Shown: positions 34,915-47,655, counted from the stretch's first letter. The stretch: 64,000 nt of DNA from Heterodera schachtii (GCA_023374025.1 SIJG01000216.1:1-64000), one strand, 5' to 3'. Translations and numbers: made by a program. Notes: generated by a model from the letters alone, not told the origin.

Positions 34915-37900
34915 TCATTTACTTCCCATATTCATGTTTGTTTCGCACCTTAATGGCAATTTATGTTCCAGTTTAGTCATAATATTCTTACCCAATACCA
35001 ATCCAAAGCACACACCATCGGATGAATCCATGGCAATCGGCCGCGGCATAACGGGTGATGACGAGTTATGCCTTGTATGGCCTGAATAGAAAAATACCGG
35101 GAGATACTAATATTTACAAATACAGACCGAAGGGCGATTAATCTAAATAAAAATTATATGTTCATAACAAATTAATAAACATTAATATAGAATTTGAAAA
35201 AATAATATAAAGGAAAAAAAAGTATTATAAAGAAATAATTTTTGTACTCCAAAAGGCAAAACAAAAAAATGCGCCAATTCATTTTTTAAATTGGAGCTTT
35301 TGTAATTGAATTTTCTTATTTTAAAGCGGTTTTTTCGGGAATCGCAATTGTTTGTTTCAGTCCGAAAAATTGTCAAGTTATTAGATCGAACTAAACTAGG
35401 CCGGCTGACTTGAATTTTATGATCACGATATCTCGGATCAACGTCGGCAAGAGCGTAATTTTCACTGCAACAGTCAGAAGCCTTCAATCCTTCTGACCAA
35501 ATGCAGAAAGCCTGGTTTTTCACTTCATAAGCTATTTTCTGATTTCCACATGCCGTTCCTCCAGCTGGGTCGCGAACCAACTTTAAGGACAATTAATGCT
35601 TATTCGAGAAAGTGCGCTTCAATATTACGATTGGCCGTTCTTTAATTGTTGGATCCTAAAAGAAAATTTAAGTGTTAGAATTATGCATTCTGTGATTTTT
35701 GCCATAAAGAGGGAATTAGTTTAATATGCCTCCCAAAATTTTGGATATGGTATGAGTTTTCCTACACCCTAGACCGAACACTAATAATTAGTGTTATAAA
35801 TTATATGGATCAAAAACCGACAAATATGAACATAAAATATGGACTAAAAAAAACTCAAAAATGGGTAAATATGGACTAAAAACTGTCAAAATATATGTTT
35901 TAAATCCTAAAAATTCAGAAAAATATATTCAATATCTGTCATTTAAAAAGACTTATAAATATGCAAAAAAAACTTCCAAAAAAATGGATTTAAACTTAAA
36001 AAATACCAATTTTTTATTAAATTCTAGCTTCACAATTGCAGACCAAATACATCTCTAAATTTTTGTAATAAACTCATTTTGTTGTCAGTGAAAATTCGAA
36101 AGCGAACAAATACCTAAAAATTTTCGAAATTTCAAAAAAAAAAAATTCCTTTTAGGAATGTATTTCCAGAAAGTCGATCTTTAGGGGGTGTGATTTTCGC
36201 TTTTTTTGCATTTTCCTTGTGAAAATTTGCCAAAAATGGCAAAAATACCGACTAAAAATGCAAAAATGTCGAAATATGGATTTATTCCCGAAAATCCCTA
36301 AAATACGGATTTATATGGATGTAACAATTTGTAAAAAGTTTACCGATGAACAGCAAGAACAGGTTGTGCTTTTATCACAGCATATTCCACGTATCATCTG
36401 GTCAAAATGCAACGGATCGCAGACACAGTACACTTGCTTGTTTTTGCATTCCGACTTTTTGTCCAATTCCGAAATCATTTCTTTCTTAGAAATAAATGAA
36501 CAATTTAAACGCATTTTTTTATATATAAAATACAGTATTGCCACAAATATACCCCAGAAGATTCAGCTTGGAGTAATTTACGATATATTGTAGCTAATGC
36601 AATAGCAACCAATAAAACATTAATGATATCATAAATACCCGCATGATTTCACCTTTTGTAATATCATAATACCCGCATAATTTCACTTTTGTATTTCATA
36701 AAATTTGTAATTTTTTACAAATGGTAGCCTGATTTTTTTTTTTTGCTTATGGATAATGCGTTAAATGATCCTAAGCCAACCGGAAATGTTACCCTAATCC
36801 AGGGAAGGAGTATTATTTGTAGGAATACAGTATTCTATAATTCATAAAGTACCGTCTTTATTTTGTTCCAAACATAATTCGGAAGTTTTGGCTTTGAAAG
36901 TGAAATGGGAAAAACAAATTCATATTCAATTTTTATTAAATTTAACTATAAAATTTTCAATTATAAAATATAATTTTACATTTATATGCGTACCTTTGGG
37001 GATTTATCCGGAATATTGATTAAAACCTTGAGGATATTTTTTTTTAAAGTTGAAAATGATTAATTTACCCATGGTTTTAAAGAAACGTCATGATATTCAC
37101 AAGAACGTTGATCGACCGTTTTCCCCTGTTTTGTAAGCCATTGATACGTTATACATGTCTTTTCGTCTCCACTATAACCTTCAATTTCCTAAAAAAATAT
37201 CAATAGTTTAAAAATTTTTATATTTCTAATGAACAATTAATTTAAAAATTAATTGGAAGATGTTTTGTCACTATAATTATTAATTTAATACAAATAACCG
37301 AACCGCAACTTCCACAGTTGGAATATGGTTTGGGTCCACCGTCGTTATTCCAAAATCGACAATCGAAAGTTCGTAATTTTCTTGGCAACAAATCGAAGCT
37401 TTTGCCCCTTCCTTCCAAAAGCAGGCCCGAGGCAATCCTAAATGAAAAAAAGATATTCGTTTGACAATTTGCGAATTAATTATTTAAATAATTACTCAAA
37501 GTTGTATCATGCTTTTCTTCATGCTGTTTAACTGCTTCCCGACATTTCTCATCCCCCCAATTTGTAAAAACAAACACCTTAATTTTAAAATAACACCAAG
37601 GATATATTATGTATTACCTTTTGCCGATCTGTAATTATCTTGTTCTAAAAAATACATTGATTTTGTTTTTAATCCTCAACAACCAAGAAGATATTTCAAT
37701 AATTTTTATGCATCATTTAAAATTTAGGCAATGATTTTTAGTAAAATTTTAAATCATTCGTTTAGTTGAATTAATTAAAAGATTAGTTTAGTGCTTCTAT
37801 AATATTTTTATAAATGAATAGAAGGAGTTTTCAAATTTTATTGAATTTTTTTTTAATGTTAATTTATTATTATTATTTTTATTTTTTAGCATACATATTC

Positions 37901-40018
37901 AATTGCCTATTTTCAGTTCGTAAACCAAATTTTTACCCATTCACAACATCCGCAAGAAAAACCACAGCACATGCCTCTTATCATATGTTTACTCATTACG
38001 TCACAAATACATCGCCCACTTCCGCATATGGAGTTTTTATCGAATTCCAAAGCCTTTTCTTTCTATATGATAAAAACTATAAATACATATTCTTTTTAGA
38101 AACTTTTAAGTATTCATTCTAGGTTTTTTTCTGAAATTTCCAACTATGCTACATAGTAATATATATAATACATATATTCTAAAATATATTTATTACCAAA
38201 TCGATCCTCTGCCAGGCGTGTCTTTGCTTCGATAGCTTCAATTAAAAAATGATATTATTAATATTCACTAATTTACACAATTTCCCGTTATAATATTAAT
38301 TTACAAATTCCCATCTGTAATATGTGGAGGCCTACCTATTTTTTAGATCCGAATAAATGAATTTCTATCATTCAAAAGTATATAATTTTAGACTTTTTAT
38401 ATTAGAAAGAAAAGCACGTTTAAACCATTTATTCTGTTTCCTAAATTATTTGCTTTTTATAAGCATATAAATTTAGGGCTTTCTAATTTCGAATAATATA
38501 AAATTTCATTAAATAAATTTTAATTTTATATAAAACATTACTATGTACTACTCGGTTTTTGGAATTGAATGAATATTTGTGTAATTTTTCACTCACCAAA
38601 ACAAAAAAACTGTAATGTATTAATCAGACCTGCTGTATCCTTTTTAATTAATTTATGTACCAATGTGCAGCATTTGATCACGTAGTTATCCGGACAGCAT
38701 TTTCTTGAATTGTAATTTTCCCGTACATTCGGACAACACTCAAAATCGTCCTTATCACCACCATCCTGTTCTGGCACACAATTTGCCCAGCCGCATTCGG
38801 TGCACGCAATTTGCGCTTCTTCTTTACATTCCTGGCTCACAAACAATTCCAATGGAAATGGCTGAAGAAAAAACAGAAAAGATAAATAATTTAAAAATTT
38901 AATTTCCTATTTACTACAACAATTGGTTGGATCAATAGCAGTTTGTACATAAAGGCAGTTCATACAATAAAAAAATTTTCAAATTAAAGCCTAACACTAA
39001 GCTTAGGCCTAAGCACACGCAAGCATATGCTTAGGGCTAAGCCTAAGCTTAATCCAAAAGACTTAAATGCCTATTGTAAGAATTGCCATGACCCCAATCG
39101 AGGCTGGGACAGTCCAAAAAAAGATAAATGAAAAAACTGTATACAGAAAATTATTCTTCGCCAAAAAACTTCATTCTTAACCTGCAAAAGTTCTAAAAAT
39201 TCAAAAAGTTTCAAAAAAGTTTTGAGATTTAAAATTTATTTTAATTAAGAACTTGTCAAAAATAAAATCTCTGTTTATAATAAAGCAGTAACTCATAAGT
39301 AATGCTCCGTTCAACGGCTAAGCATTTGTTTATTATGCATATTGAAATAATAATCCATATTAATTTATTCATCTAAAGCAAATATATCCAAGTAAATTAC
39401 AAAGTATTATTTTAAAATTGAACATAATGATTCTAAAAGTGATAAATTCTTATATGCAATTAAAAAATATAAGGAATTTTCGAATAAAAAAGACAAAAAT
39501 TATTCAATGCGAGATGCAGAAAGTTTTCATCGCGAGAAAAAGCGAAAGACGTTGATGGAATATTTAATTGACATTAAATTTAATTGAATCTATTTATAAA
39601 TTTATGATTAATTTATCGTTGTTTTCTAAAGAAACACATGTAAAATTAGTTTTAAATAAAAATTACAAATAGAATTAATAAATTACATAAATAGAATAAA
39701 ATAAAAAGTAATTGTGGGAGTTAACAGCATCTAAAGAAATCACTTTTTCTTTATTGACCAAATCAAAGCCCTAAGACAAGGCTCAGCTTCGTAGAGGGGT
39801 CTTAAGTGAAGTTATTTGATTAAAAAATAATTAAAATAAGAATTTAGTGACATAGTGGGCATGTTAGCATCAGAACACATTGAGACTAAACACAGCGAGC
39901 AGTGCAAAATCTAAATCATTGGTTATGATGAGATTTGAAAATTCAAACCAAAGAAAAAAATTTTTATGTAAATACCGTCAACAAAGTAAATGATTAGCAG
40001 AAGCGCCACAAAGATCAT
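34915..40018 (-). CDS. minus-strand cysteine-rich gene with micro-exons
   Basis: Supported exons from 5': 38861-38661, 38235-38197, 37644-37618, 37577-37496, 37437-37304, 37188-37069, 37026-36994, 36891-36853, 36484-36344, 35655-35629, 35580-35397 and 35081-34915 (TGA); 398 codons in phase. The first has ACTECGWANC...CCPDNYVIKCC. Two exons share the motif W-x-E-G-x-K-A-S-x-C-C-x-E-N-Y-x-L-x3-D, and another carries CSCC. Five exons are only 27-39 bases long. A signal-peptide exon at 40018-39976 (MIFVALLLIIYFVD, phase 1) is a likely 5' end, but no exon linking phase 1 to the phase-0 start at 38861 was found. The last exon is open in two frames, so its reading is uncertain. An apparent stop near 35594 lies within the 48-base intron. 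It has no A/B module but shares the CC-x3-Y motif with the gene ending at 34216. Product unknown. Confidence 0.55.
38998..39051. repeat. palindrome of AAGCTTAGGC units
   Basis: TAAGCTTAGGCCTAAGC is followed 14 bases later by GCTTAGGGCTAAGCCTAAGC, which can pair with it. It probably lies between exons of the minus-strand gene. A small foldback or degenerate microsatellite. Confidence 0.55.
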
Positions 40019-40130
40019 CACCAATTTGGTAATAATGCTATAGCTCTCCGCAAATAAGACAGATGAACCATTTGGGAGAAGGTCTACCAATTAAAAAATT
40101 ATAAGAAAACGTAAAAGTTAATTAAAAAAG

Positions 40131-40200
40131 TGTTTTTGTGGTGTAGCGATAGTGCGCCAGTCACCGTTTTTAAGTTCCAAGTTCGATTTGACATAAAAAG
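40131..40200 (+). repeat. tRNA-like sequence
   Basis: GTGTAGCGATAGTGCGC resembles box A and AAGTTCGATTTGA resembles box B, about 40 bases apart. No full cloverleaf. It sits at the left edge of the minisatellite-ended element. Confidence 0.3.
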
Positions 40201-40235
40201 CAAAAATAAAAATAAAGAATTTGCATGTAGGGGAA

Positions 40236-41040
40236 TCGGCTCTAGGAAAATCCGAAACTGGAAAATCCGACACCGGAAAATCCGACCTGGAAAATCCGAC
40301 ACAAGCGGAAAATCCGACACCGCTGGAAAATCCGACACTAGCGGAAAATCCGACACCGCTGGAAAATCCGACACTAGCGGAAAATCCGGCACTGGAAAAT
40401 CCGACACCAACTTTAAATTTTAAAAATAATTTTGATACTTTGAGTTAATATTTAAAATACATATAATAAAGTTACAGTACTGAAGTTATTTAAAATAAAT
40501 ATTTTTATTGCCATAATCTATCTAGGTAGGCATATGAATATTTTTCGTATGCCCTTTAGTTAAAAATAATTTCTGTGATCCTGGTGAAACGTCAATGAAA
40601 TAGGCTTAACAATTTTTAACATATGGATGAGGTAATTCTCCATTTTGAATGCTATTCCGTCCTCTGTTCTCGAATAATTTGGTTCTACCCCACCCCTTGA
40701 GTTTGTTAATGTCTTCTGAAGAGGCGAAATTCATGAGAATTCACCTGGACCTAATCCTCTCCAGGCAACAGAAGTTGACCAGATCATTCGTGAAAAAATC
40801 GACGCAAAAAAAAAATAATTCTCGGTAAATTCAATTCGAGAACTTGCTAAGCCTAGGTAGATAGATATTAACTCAAACAAACTAAAAACAATTTAAAGTT
40901 GGTGTCGGATTTTCCGCTTGTGTCGGATTTTCCAGTGTCGGATTTTCCAGTGTCGGATTTTCCAGTGTCGGATTTTCCAGTGTCGGATTTTCCAGTGTCG
41001 GATTTTCCAGTGTCGGATTTTCCAGTGTCGGATTTTCCGG
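40236..41040. mobile_element. foldback element with minisatellite arms (GGAAAATCCGACA)
   Basis: The left arm (40236-40415) is a tandem array of GGAAAATCCGACAC units alternating with GCT or TAGC. The right arm (40895-41040) is the inverse array TGTCGGATTTTCCAG, about eight units. The inner ends AATCCGACACCAACTTTAAA and AAAGTTGGTGTCGGATTTTC are also inverted copies. About 480 bases of unique AT-rich DNA lie between. Open frames through the left array give GKSDT or VSDFP repeats, which are translation artefacts. Class unknown. Confidence 0.65.
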
Positions 41041-41534
41041 CTCCCAAGTAAATTAGGAAAAAATTGTTTATAAAACCAAACTTTATTTTTAATTATTTTT
41101 AATTTATTTTTTTACCTAAAATACTCATTAAAAATATTAGAAATTAAAATAAGGATTCTGTTTCATAAAAAATATTTGGGTGTACTTTAGTCAAGGCCCC
41201 AGAAAATAATGGCACAAATGATATACCCAATCGATTCGTCTCGACGAGCTATGCACGAAAAAGTAGGTCTCCAGTTGTGGAAATGCCCAAAAACCGGTTT
41301 TTGAACGGGTTTAAAACCAGAAAAATTGAGTGAAAAGGGGGGGGGGGGCCCTGACCCTTTAAAACGGTCAAACTCGGACAAATTTTAAGTTTTCTTATAT
41401 AATGCACGAAATCGTTTAGCCTTGAATAATGAGTATTGCGCTAAAAAACCGCCGCACACTCTATTACGGCGGCCAGTAGGTGGGCGAGACTCCGGGCTTT
41501 TAAAGTTAATGTCACAATTTATTTAATTATCCAT
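41041..41534. other. intergenic stretch
   Basis: Includes a G run (41338-41348) followed by CCCTGACCC, a probable repeat fragment. No gene seen. Confidence 0.4.
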
Positions 41535-43922
41535 TTAAATTAATAAAAAACAACCGGATGTTTCCATTTTCTTCAACAAAGAAGTAATGTTTTCATTCTT
41601 GGCGCCAATAGCACAGTAGCATGTGTCAGTGTCCAAATTAAAACCAAATTTTTCAATGTTTTGGCCACAAATTTCGGATGCAAAATCTTTCTGACAGCCC
41701 CATTCAATAACATTCATGGCAGGCTTTTTTCCTTAATATTCAAAATAATTATCAGACTAATCGAATACTGAAAATAAATATTTAAAATTTCCCTGTTTAA
41801 AAAGAAATAAAAATTTATTAATAATGCCAATTAGGTAAAGAAAAAATTGATTTCATATATCAAAGTTGAATTCTTTCAATACTATAATAATTCATATTAA
41901 AGAAATTATCTCGTCCAAAAATGTCAGGGAGAAATATTTTTTTAATATTTTTCCGCCAAAATTGGTAGCACATATTTAAAGAATTATTTAATAAATTTAC
42001 GTAGATTTTCAGTATTTTTCTTTCCATATGGCTTAGGACAGCAATATTTTTTTTTATTAAAAAGTTATTTATTTTTAAATGTTCAAAAAATACTATTTTA
42101 TTTAAAAAATTACTTTTAATCATTTTTTTTTAGCTAAGTTGATCCCTTGGCTTAATTGTCCTTCGCGCTTTGGACTTATAATCTGTTACAGACTTAATTG
42201 TTCCAGTCAATTTAAAAAATATGCAATTCATCCTCCAACCTGAACTGCAATTGAACAAATAACAAAAGTTCTCTCCCGCGGGGCATTCATTGCCAAAAGA
42301 TGAATTGTTTTCCGGCGAAATGATTTCACGTTTGCAATTATATGGGGGCTGAGTTGTGGTTGTGGTGGTGGTAGTCGTTGTTGTTGTCGTCGTGGTCAAG
42401 GGCGTACCAGTAACTGAACTAATTATAAGAGATCTTCCCAGAAAAACTCAAAAATTTGAAAAAGGATGCATCAAATTTCAAATGTATGCAAAAATTTGAC
42501 CAAAAAGTGAATCATTCTATCTTGTTAGGATTATTCAGCTGACACGAGAACAGTGAGAGCAAAATCGTGGATCGTGAAAGAAACCGAAAATTTTTAAATA
42601 CTCATTTAATGAGTTTATATTTTAAAAAAGCTTTTTTCATTTTTCACTAATTTTAAGAAAAAAAAAATTACCAAACAATTGCAAAAACATTTGAAAAATC
42701 TCATTTTTTGGTTTTTTAATATCTTCAAAACAAATATTTCAACAAAAAAAGATTTTATGTGGGACTCCCTAACTAAACTTTACATAGATCACACCCCACT
42801 TTTGTATTAGTAAATTTTTTCACATTGGATTTACATTAGAATTTGTGAATGATATTATTGATAAAGTAAAAAAAAAAGAGCCAGGAATTTGAACTCTTTA
42901 TAAGCTGAAGAAGCCAAATCCCTCCCTATCCATTTTATGTACTTGGAAGCTGAAAATCCATCTGCTCATTGGACATTCCGACGCCATCTTTTCCCTTTTT
43001 GCACATACATTTAAGGTTGTCAATTTCGAAAAGTGCTGATTTACCGGGATCAGTTTCTATGTAAACAACAAGAAATTAAATATTTTTAAATTGCTTTAAT
43101 TTAATTATTTAATTAATTAAAAACTTTCAATATTTAAAAGTAAATTCCTATCTTTAGTGTTAAATTCAGGAAGTATTGTATTTTTAGTTAATGACAAAAT
43201 TCTTTTGATGATTGTTTTTTAAACCAAACAGCTTTATGAAATTAGATGTTAATATTAAATATAAACATTTTTTAAATCGATTATTGGCAAATCATTTTTA
43301 AATACCTTGACATTTTTTACTAGACTCATCATCAAAATCGGCTGCGCATCCCCATTCCACGTGAATTTGGTACCCTTTTTGAAAATTGTATTTAAAATTT
43401 CAAAACTGATTAATAAAAAAATTTCTAAAAGTTTGATTTTAATTCTCATCTCAATAATTGATTATAAAAATCGTAGAAATCTCCTCGATGAAAGAAAAAC
43501 ATTATTTTCCTAATACATAATTAAAAAAGAATTTTAGTTAGTTTTCTGTTACATTTTAAAATTCGATTTTTAATAATTAATATTATGAATTATTTTTCTT
43601 TTAAACATTTAACCATCTGTGCAGTTCATAAAGTAACAAAAATTATAAGCGCCCTTTCGCCAAGTACATGTTGTAGAAGGAAGCCAATTAACTTCCTTTT
43701 CCGACGCGAGCTTATACCCGCGTTTGCATTGCAATGCGTTCAACTGAAAATAATAAATAATTATTATTATTTATTTATAAATTTTGGATTTCGCATTTCC
43801 GATAATTGTATTATGTACACAGCAGCAGGACAACTTTTGAAGTTCCTTCTTGGACCAATCACAATTAAGAATGACAAACGACGAACAACAGAGATAGATG
43901 ACAAATGAAATGGCATTTTCCC
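41535..43922 (-). CDS. minus-strand modular cysteine-rich gene (ET-module-like), 5' end missing
   Basis: Exons: 43922-43819, 43743-43614, 43374-43306, 43056-42943, 42413-42240 and 41731-41535 (TAA). Phases agree and give about 262 residues. Order: a hydrophobic cysteine-rich piece (CDWSKKELQKLSCCC); half A (LQCKRGY...NFCYFMNC); half B, here split over two exons (EWGCAADF..., then CMCKKGKDGVGMSNEQM); a Thr-rich linker; a second half A (YNCKREI...NFCYLFNC); and a short final half B (EWGCQKD...CYCAIGAKNENI). The first listed exon opens in phase 1 with no in-frame start, so a signal-peptide exon upstream of 43922 is expected but was not found. Function unknown, presumably secreted like its neighbours. 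The split half B is unique among the family members here. Confidence 0.6.
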
Positions 43923-43929
43923 CTAATTT

Positions 43930-46241
43930 ATGTCATTACGTAATTGAATTTAATCACAATTTAAAAAAATACTTAGTTCAGATGATACGACCCATTTTAA
44001 TTGAGTTTTATGATAAAAGAAAAATGTCGAATATTTTACGACAAATTTATCATTTGTTTGTCTATGTCATTGTCATTCGTGATTGTGATTGGCGCCTCTC
44101 GGAGTCTTGGCTTAATTAACCACAAAATATTTTTTTTAAATAAAATCGCCTGAAAACCACCAAAATAATAATAAAACCGGGCATAAATCTCCCCCTCCGG
44201 GAACCCTTTTTTACACGTCTGTGAAAAAAATTTTAAGCCCAAATCAGTTTATAGCATTGTTAGGGGTTAAAACTCAAAAAGATATGAGATATGGCTTTAC
44301 AAAATTCGACCATAAAAATGTATCCCGGTCAAAACAAGAAAGAGCTTCCGACAAATGACAGAATCAGCTGTCCTATTAGTACTTATTACGAACCCCATTA
44401 AGAGATAGAAAATATATCGCTGTGAGGAGAATCATTGAGGCAAATGTGGAACATGTAAGCATTTATGAAAAAAATAATAATATCCCTAAAAAAGAAAAAT
44501 AATAAATATTAAAATCACGATAAAAACTGAATTAAAAGGAAAATTTTTACAACGAACAAATATTTTCGCATTCACACAATTAAAGAATGATTCACACTAA
44601 AATGGATGTTAATAAATTAAATCGAAAATGTCCATTAAATTAAAAAGTGTAAATAAATAATTTCGCTTTTTTATCTAATATAATTTCATGGAAATTTAAA
44701 AAATATTACATTTAACTTTTTTTAAATTTTATCATGAGCTTACTTATACTATAATATAATAAAATGAATATATAATAAGGGTAAGAGACAAACAAAAAAT
44801 CATAGAAAAAAAAAAGTCAATGATAATAAAACTAAAAATTAAACAAGGTCATAATTAAAAACAGCGACAAAATTGAGATCTTCTATTTTTTTCATTAAAA
44901 ATAAAACTTTTACACATAAGAGCTTCAAAATTTCTTAAATTAAAAGAAATAAATTATTTTTTAAACAAAATGTGATGAGAATATTTGGGTTTGGAATGGT
45001 GACAAATGTCGCCGGAAAATATAAATAAAATGTTAACAAAATTTTTCACTAAAGTAATTCATTTTTTAAATTTTGTACAAAAAAAAATTAATTTCTCTAA
45101 ACATAATTTGAAATAATTTTAAATAGCAATCATTTCCTTTTTAATTATTGAAAATGAATTTTAGACCTATGAAGTATTTGTTAATTTGAATTATAATAAA
45201 TATTTAAATTTCATTAATGAAATATTTAAATAAAATAATGAAAAGAATTAATGGATTAGTTAAAATGAGATTAAAACAGAAAAAATGATAACCAACGATT
45301 TTGATATTAAGTGATTTCTTAAATTGTAACTTATTCCACATCAAAACCAAAAATAGAAACAACCGACAACTCTGTGGAGAGTTGATTTAAAAAAATACAA
45401 CTTTTTCTAAATCATTAAAAAAATAAATTGCAAAATATAAAATAAATAATATATTATTAAAATAAAAATAAAAATAAAAATTTTTTTATTCTTTTAAATA
45501 AATCTTAATCCGAACTAAATGTAAAGGTATCATTTGAAAAATATGAACATTATTTTATTGTATTGATTCTATTGCTATGCTTCAATGCGTTCGTTGACAT
45601 GATATTAAAATTGAAAATATTCTAAAAGAAAAACAAAAAAAATTATTTACATTTATTAAAAGTATCTATAATAATTCCACACATTAAATGAAGGAAATAA
45701 ACGGTTTATATAAAATATAGAAAGTTATATATATATTACAAAAATGATAATTCAAATTTCATGCAAAATTGAATTAAATTACCTTACTTCCATTGCTTCT
45801 CATCAAAATTATTATTCAAAATGGACTGAGATTTATTCCATTAAAAGCGTACATTATTAGCTGTGCACAAAATCATTTATTGTTTGTATTTTAAAAAATA
45901 AAATAAATATAAAGTTAAAACAAAAATTATCTTAAAAAACAAAAAAATACATTTAATCTCATTAAATTACTGAGACATTAGCTTAATTTTCTTATAAATT
46001 TTTAAAATAATTTTTTTTCACTTTTCTTTAATGTATAAACCTCAAGAGAATATTTTATATTATAAATAATAAAATAAATATTGAGTAAAAAATCCAATGA
46101 AACCCAAATTTATGAGAAAATCAATCTACTTAAATAAGTTGTAAGGTGATAAAAAAAATTTGCTTTAATTCGCTTATAAAATTTTAAAAAAATGTCCGTT
46201 TTCAGTGTATATTGCGGTTTTCAGATCATCATGAAGAACTG
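43930..46241. other. A-rich gene-free stretch
   Basis: The plus strand is A-rich, with no splice-bounded exon series and no transposon ends recognised. It may contain the unseen 5' exon of the gene to the left. Confidence 0.45.
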
Positions 46242-47035
46242 GGGCCTTATGCTCGTCTCGCGGTTTAGTAAACCACGGTTAACCCGTTAACCACGGTTTC
46301 GTTAACCGTGGTTAACGACCGACCTTAACCGGTATGCTCGTCTTTAACCACGGTTAAGTAAACCATGGTTAACTGAACCGTGGTTAAGAGAATTTATCTT
46401 GAATTGAAAAATAATTAAAATTAAAAAAATATAATTAAATTATTATAATAATTATTTTCTACTTTATAATATCAATATTAGCATAGATTTAATTAAAAAC
46501 CCCCCGAAAAACTATTAAATCAAGAATTGGTTTTCTAAAATTTTTGGCCATAACTTTTTTAAACACAGCAAAAATTTTTTAAAATTTTACAAAATAATAG
46601 GGGGCTATAGAATGATACTAAGAATGTTTAATTTGGATGCTTCAAAAAAAAGTTTGCTGCATTAAAATTGTCAAATTACAAAAATAAAAGTCAGATTCTT
46701 TTTCTGCATGTAAAATTAACCTAGAAAAAATTTATTTATTTATTTTACTATTTAAATTACTAAATAAATTTACGTTAACCACAACTCGAGTTGTGGTTAA
46801 GATTCCTTAAGAAAGATTAAACCACGGTTAGATGAGCATACCGGTTGGAAATAAACCACGGTTAACTTACGTTAACCGTGGTTAAGGAGGCAGTAAACCA
46901 CGGTTAACTCAACCGTGGTTTAGCCTTAACCACGGTTAAAAAGGGAAGGACGAGCATACCGGTTAAGGATTCTTAACCACGGTTAACGTCGTTAACCGTG
47001 GTTTAGCTCTAAACCGCGAGACGAGCATAAGGCCC
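46242..47035. mobile_element. Harbinger-like MITE with AACCACGGTT palindrome arrays
   Basis: The ends are perfect inverted repeats: GGGCCTTATGCTCGTCTCGC at the left, the complement at 47016-47035. They are flanked by CTG at 46239-46241 and 47036-47038, a possible 3-bp duplication. GGGCC-type ends with 3-bp duplications suggest PIF/Harbinger. Just inside both ends lie arrays of AACCACGGTT/AACCGTGGTT/AACCATGGTT words (46264-46390 and 46776-47010), interspersed with a second palindrome ACCGGT and the word ATGCTCGTC or its complement. The centre is AT-rich with a fragment of the foldback family (46540-46660). No transposase is encoded. Confidence 0.8.
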
Positions 47036-47194
47036 CTGGTCTGTTCAAGTTTTATGAAAAGACTTTGATCAGCATCAAAAGTTATCTAAGCAGGAAGTTT
47101 TCAGGAATTTGCCCCAAAAATTGATTGTTTTATCACCAGCTACCAAAAACATATGACTATGATTGTATGGTTTACGTATTTTATTTTAAAAATT

Positions 47195-47655
47195 TACATT
47201 CACTGTCGTAATGTCTACTGTTCAATTGTCCACTTCTGTCCATATGATCTTCACTGTCCTAATGTCCACTGTCGAAATGTCAGGTCACGCATAAAATGTA
47301 ACCTAATTCTGTCGGATTGTGCACTGTCTATGTATAAAATCATGGAATAGGTAAATATATAAAAACCCCGAAATATGTAAAATATGTAAATAAAACTCCA
47401 AACTTTTGTTCGCAAACTCAAAAAAGAGTGAAAATTGTTTATTCTAAATTAACACGGATGGCATTTTGAAGGGATGGCTGCATCTTTATTCTTGATACAG
47501 CACAATCTGTCCCCTTCGGCGATGGCATTTTATATCTTTTAGTGTAATTTACTGTCGGATTGTCCACTGTCCGATTGTCCACCTCTGTCGGATTGTCCTC
47601 ACAGTCGGATTGTCCACTGTCGGATTGTCTACTATCCGATTGTTCGGGAGCCATT
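47195..47655. mobile_element. minisatellite-ended element (GTCGGATTGTCCACT units)
   Basis: Degenerate direct units of ACTGTCGGATTGTCC occupy 47204-47330 and 47550-47645. The right end reads TGTTCGGGAGCC. The block 47480-47550 (GATACAGCACAATCTGTCC, CCTTCGGCGATGGC) recurs inverted at 51370-51420 and direct at 51690-51730, so the same family occurs twice downstream. The short minus-strand frame here is array translation and not a gene. Confidence 0.5.

Noticed and set aside
35590..35600. Premature stop in the minus-strand gene
   Set aside because: A GT donor at 35628 and AG acceptor at 35581 remove it in a 48-base intron and keep phase 0, matching the paralogous micro-exon layout at 37618.
40099..40448. 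Repetitive proteins (VSDFP, GKSDT, ENPTL units)
   Set aside because: All are frames through the minisatellite arm of a foldback element; every frame gives a repeat protein, and there are no start or splice features.
40236..41040. CRISPR-like regular repeats
   Set aside because: Units are nearly contiguous with 3-6 base spacers of fixed types, occur as inverted arms, and the host is eukaryotic.
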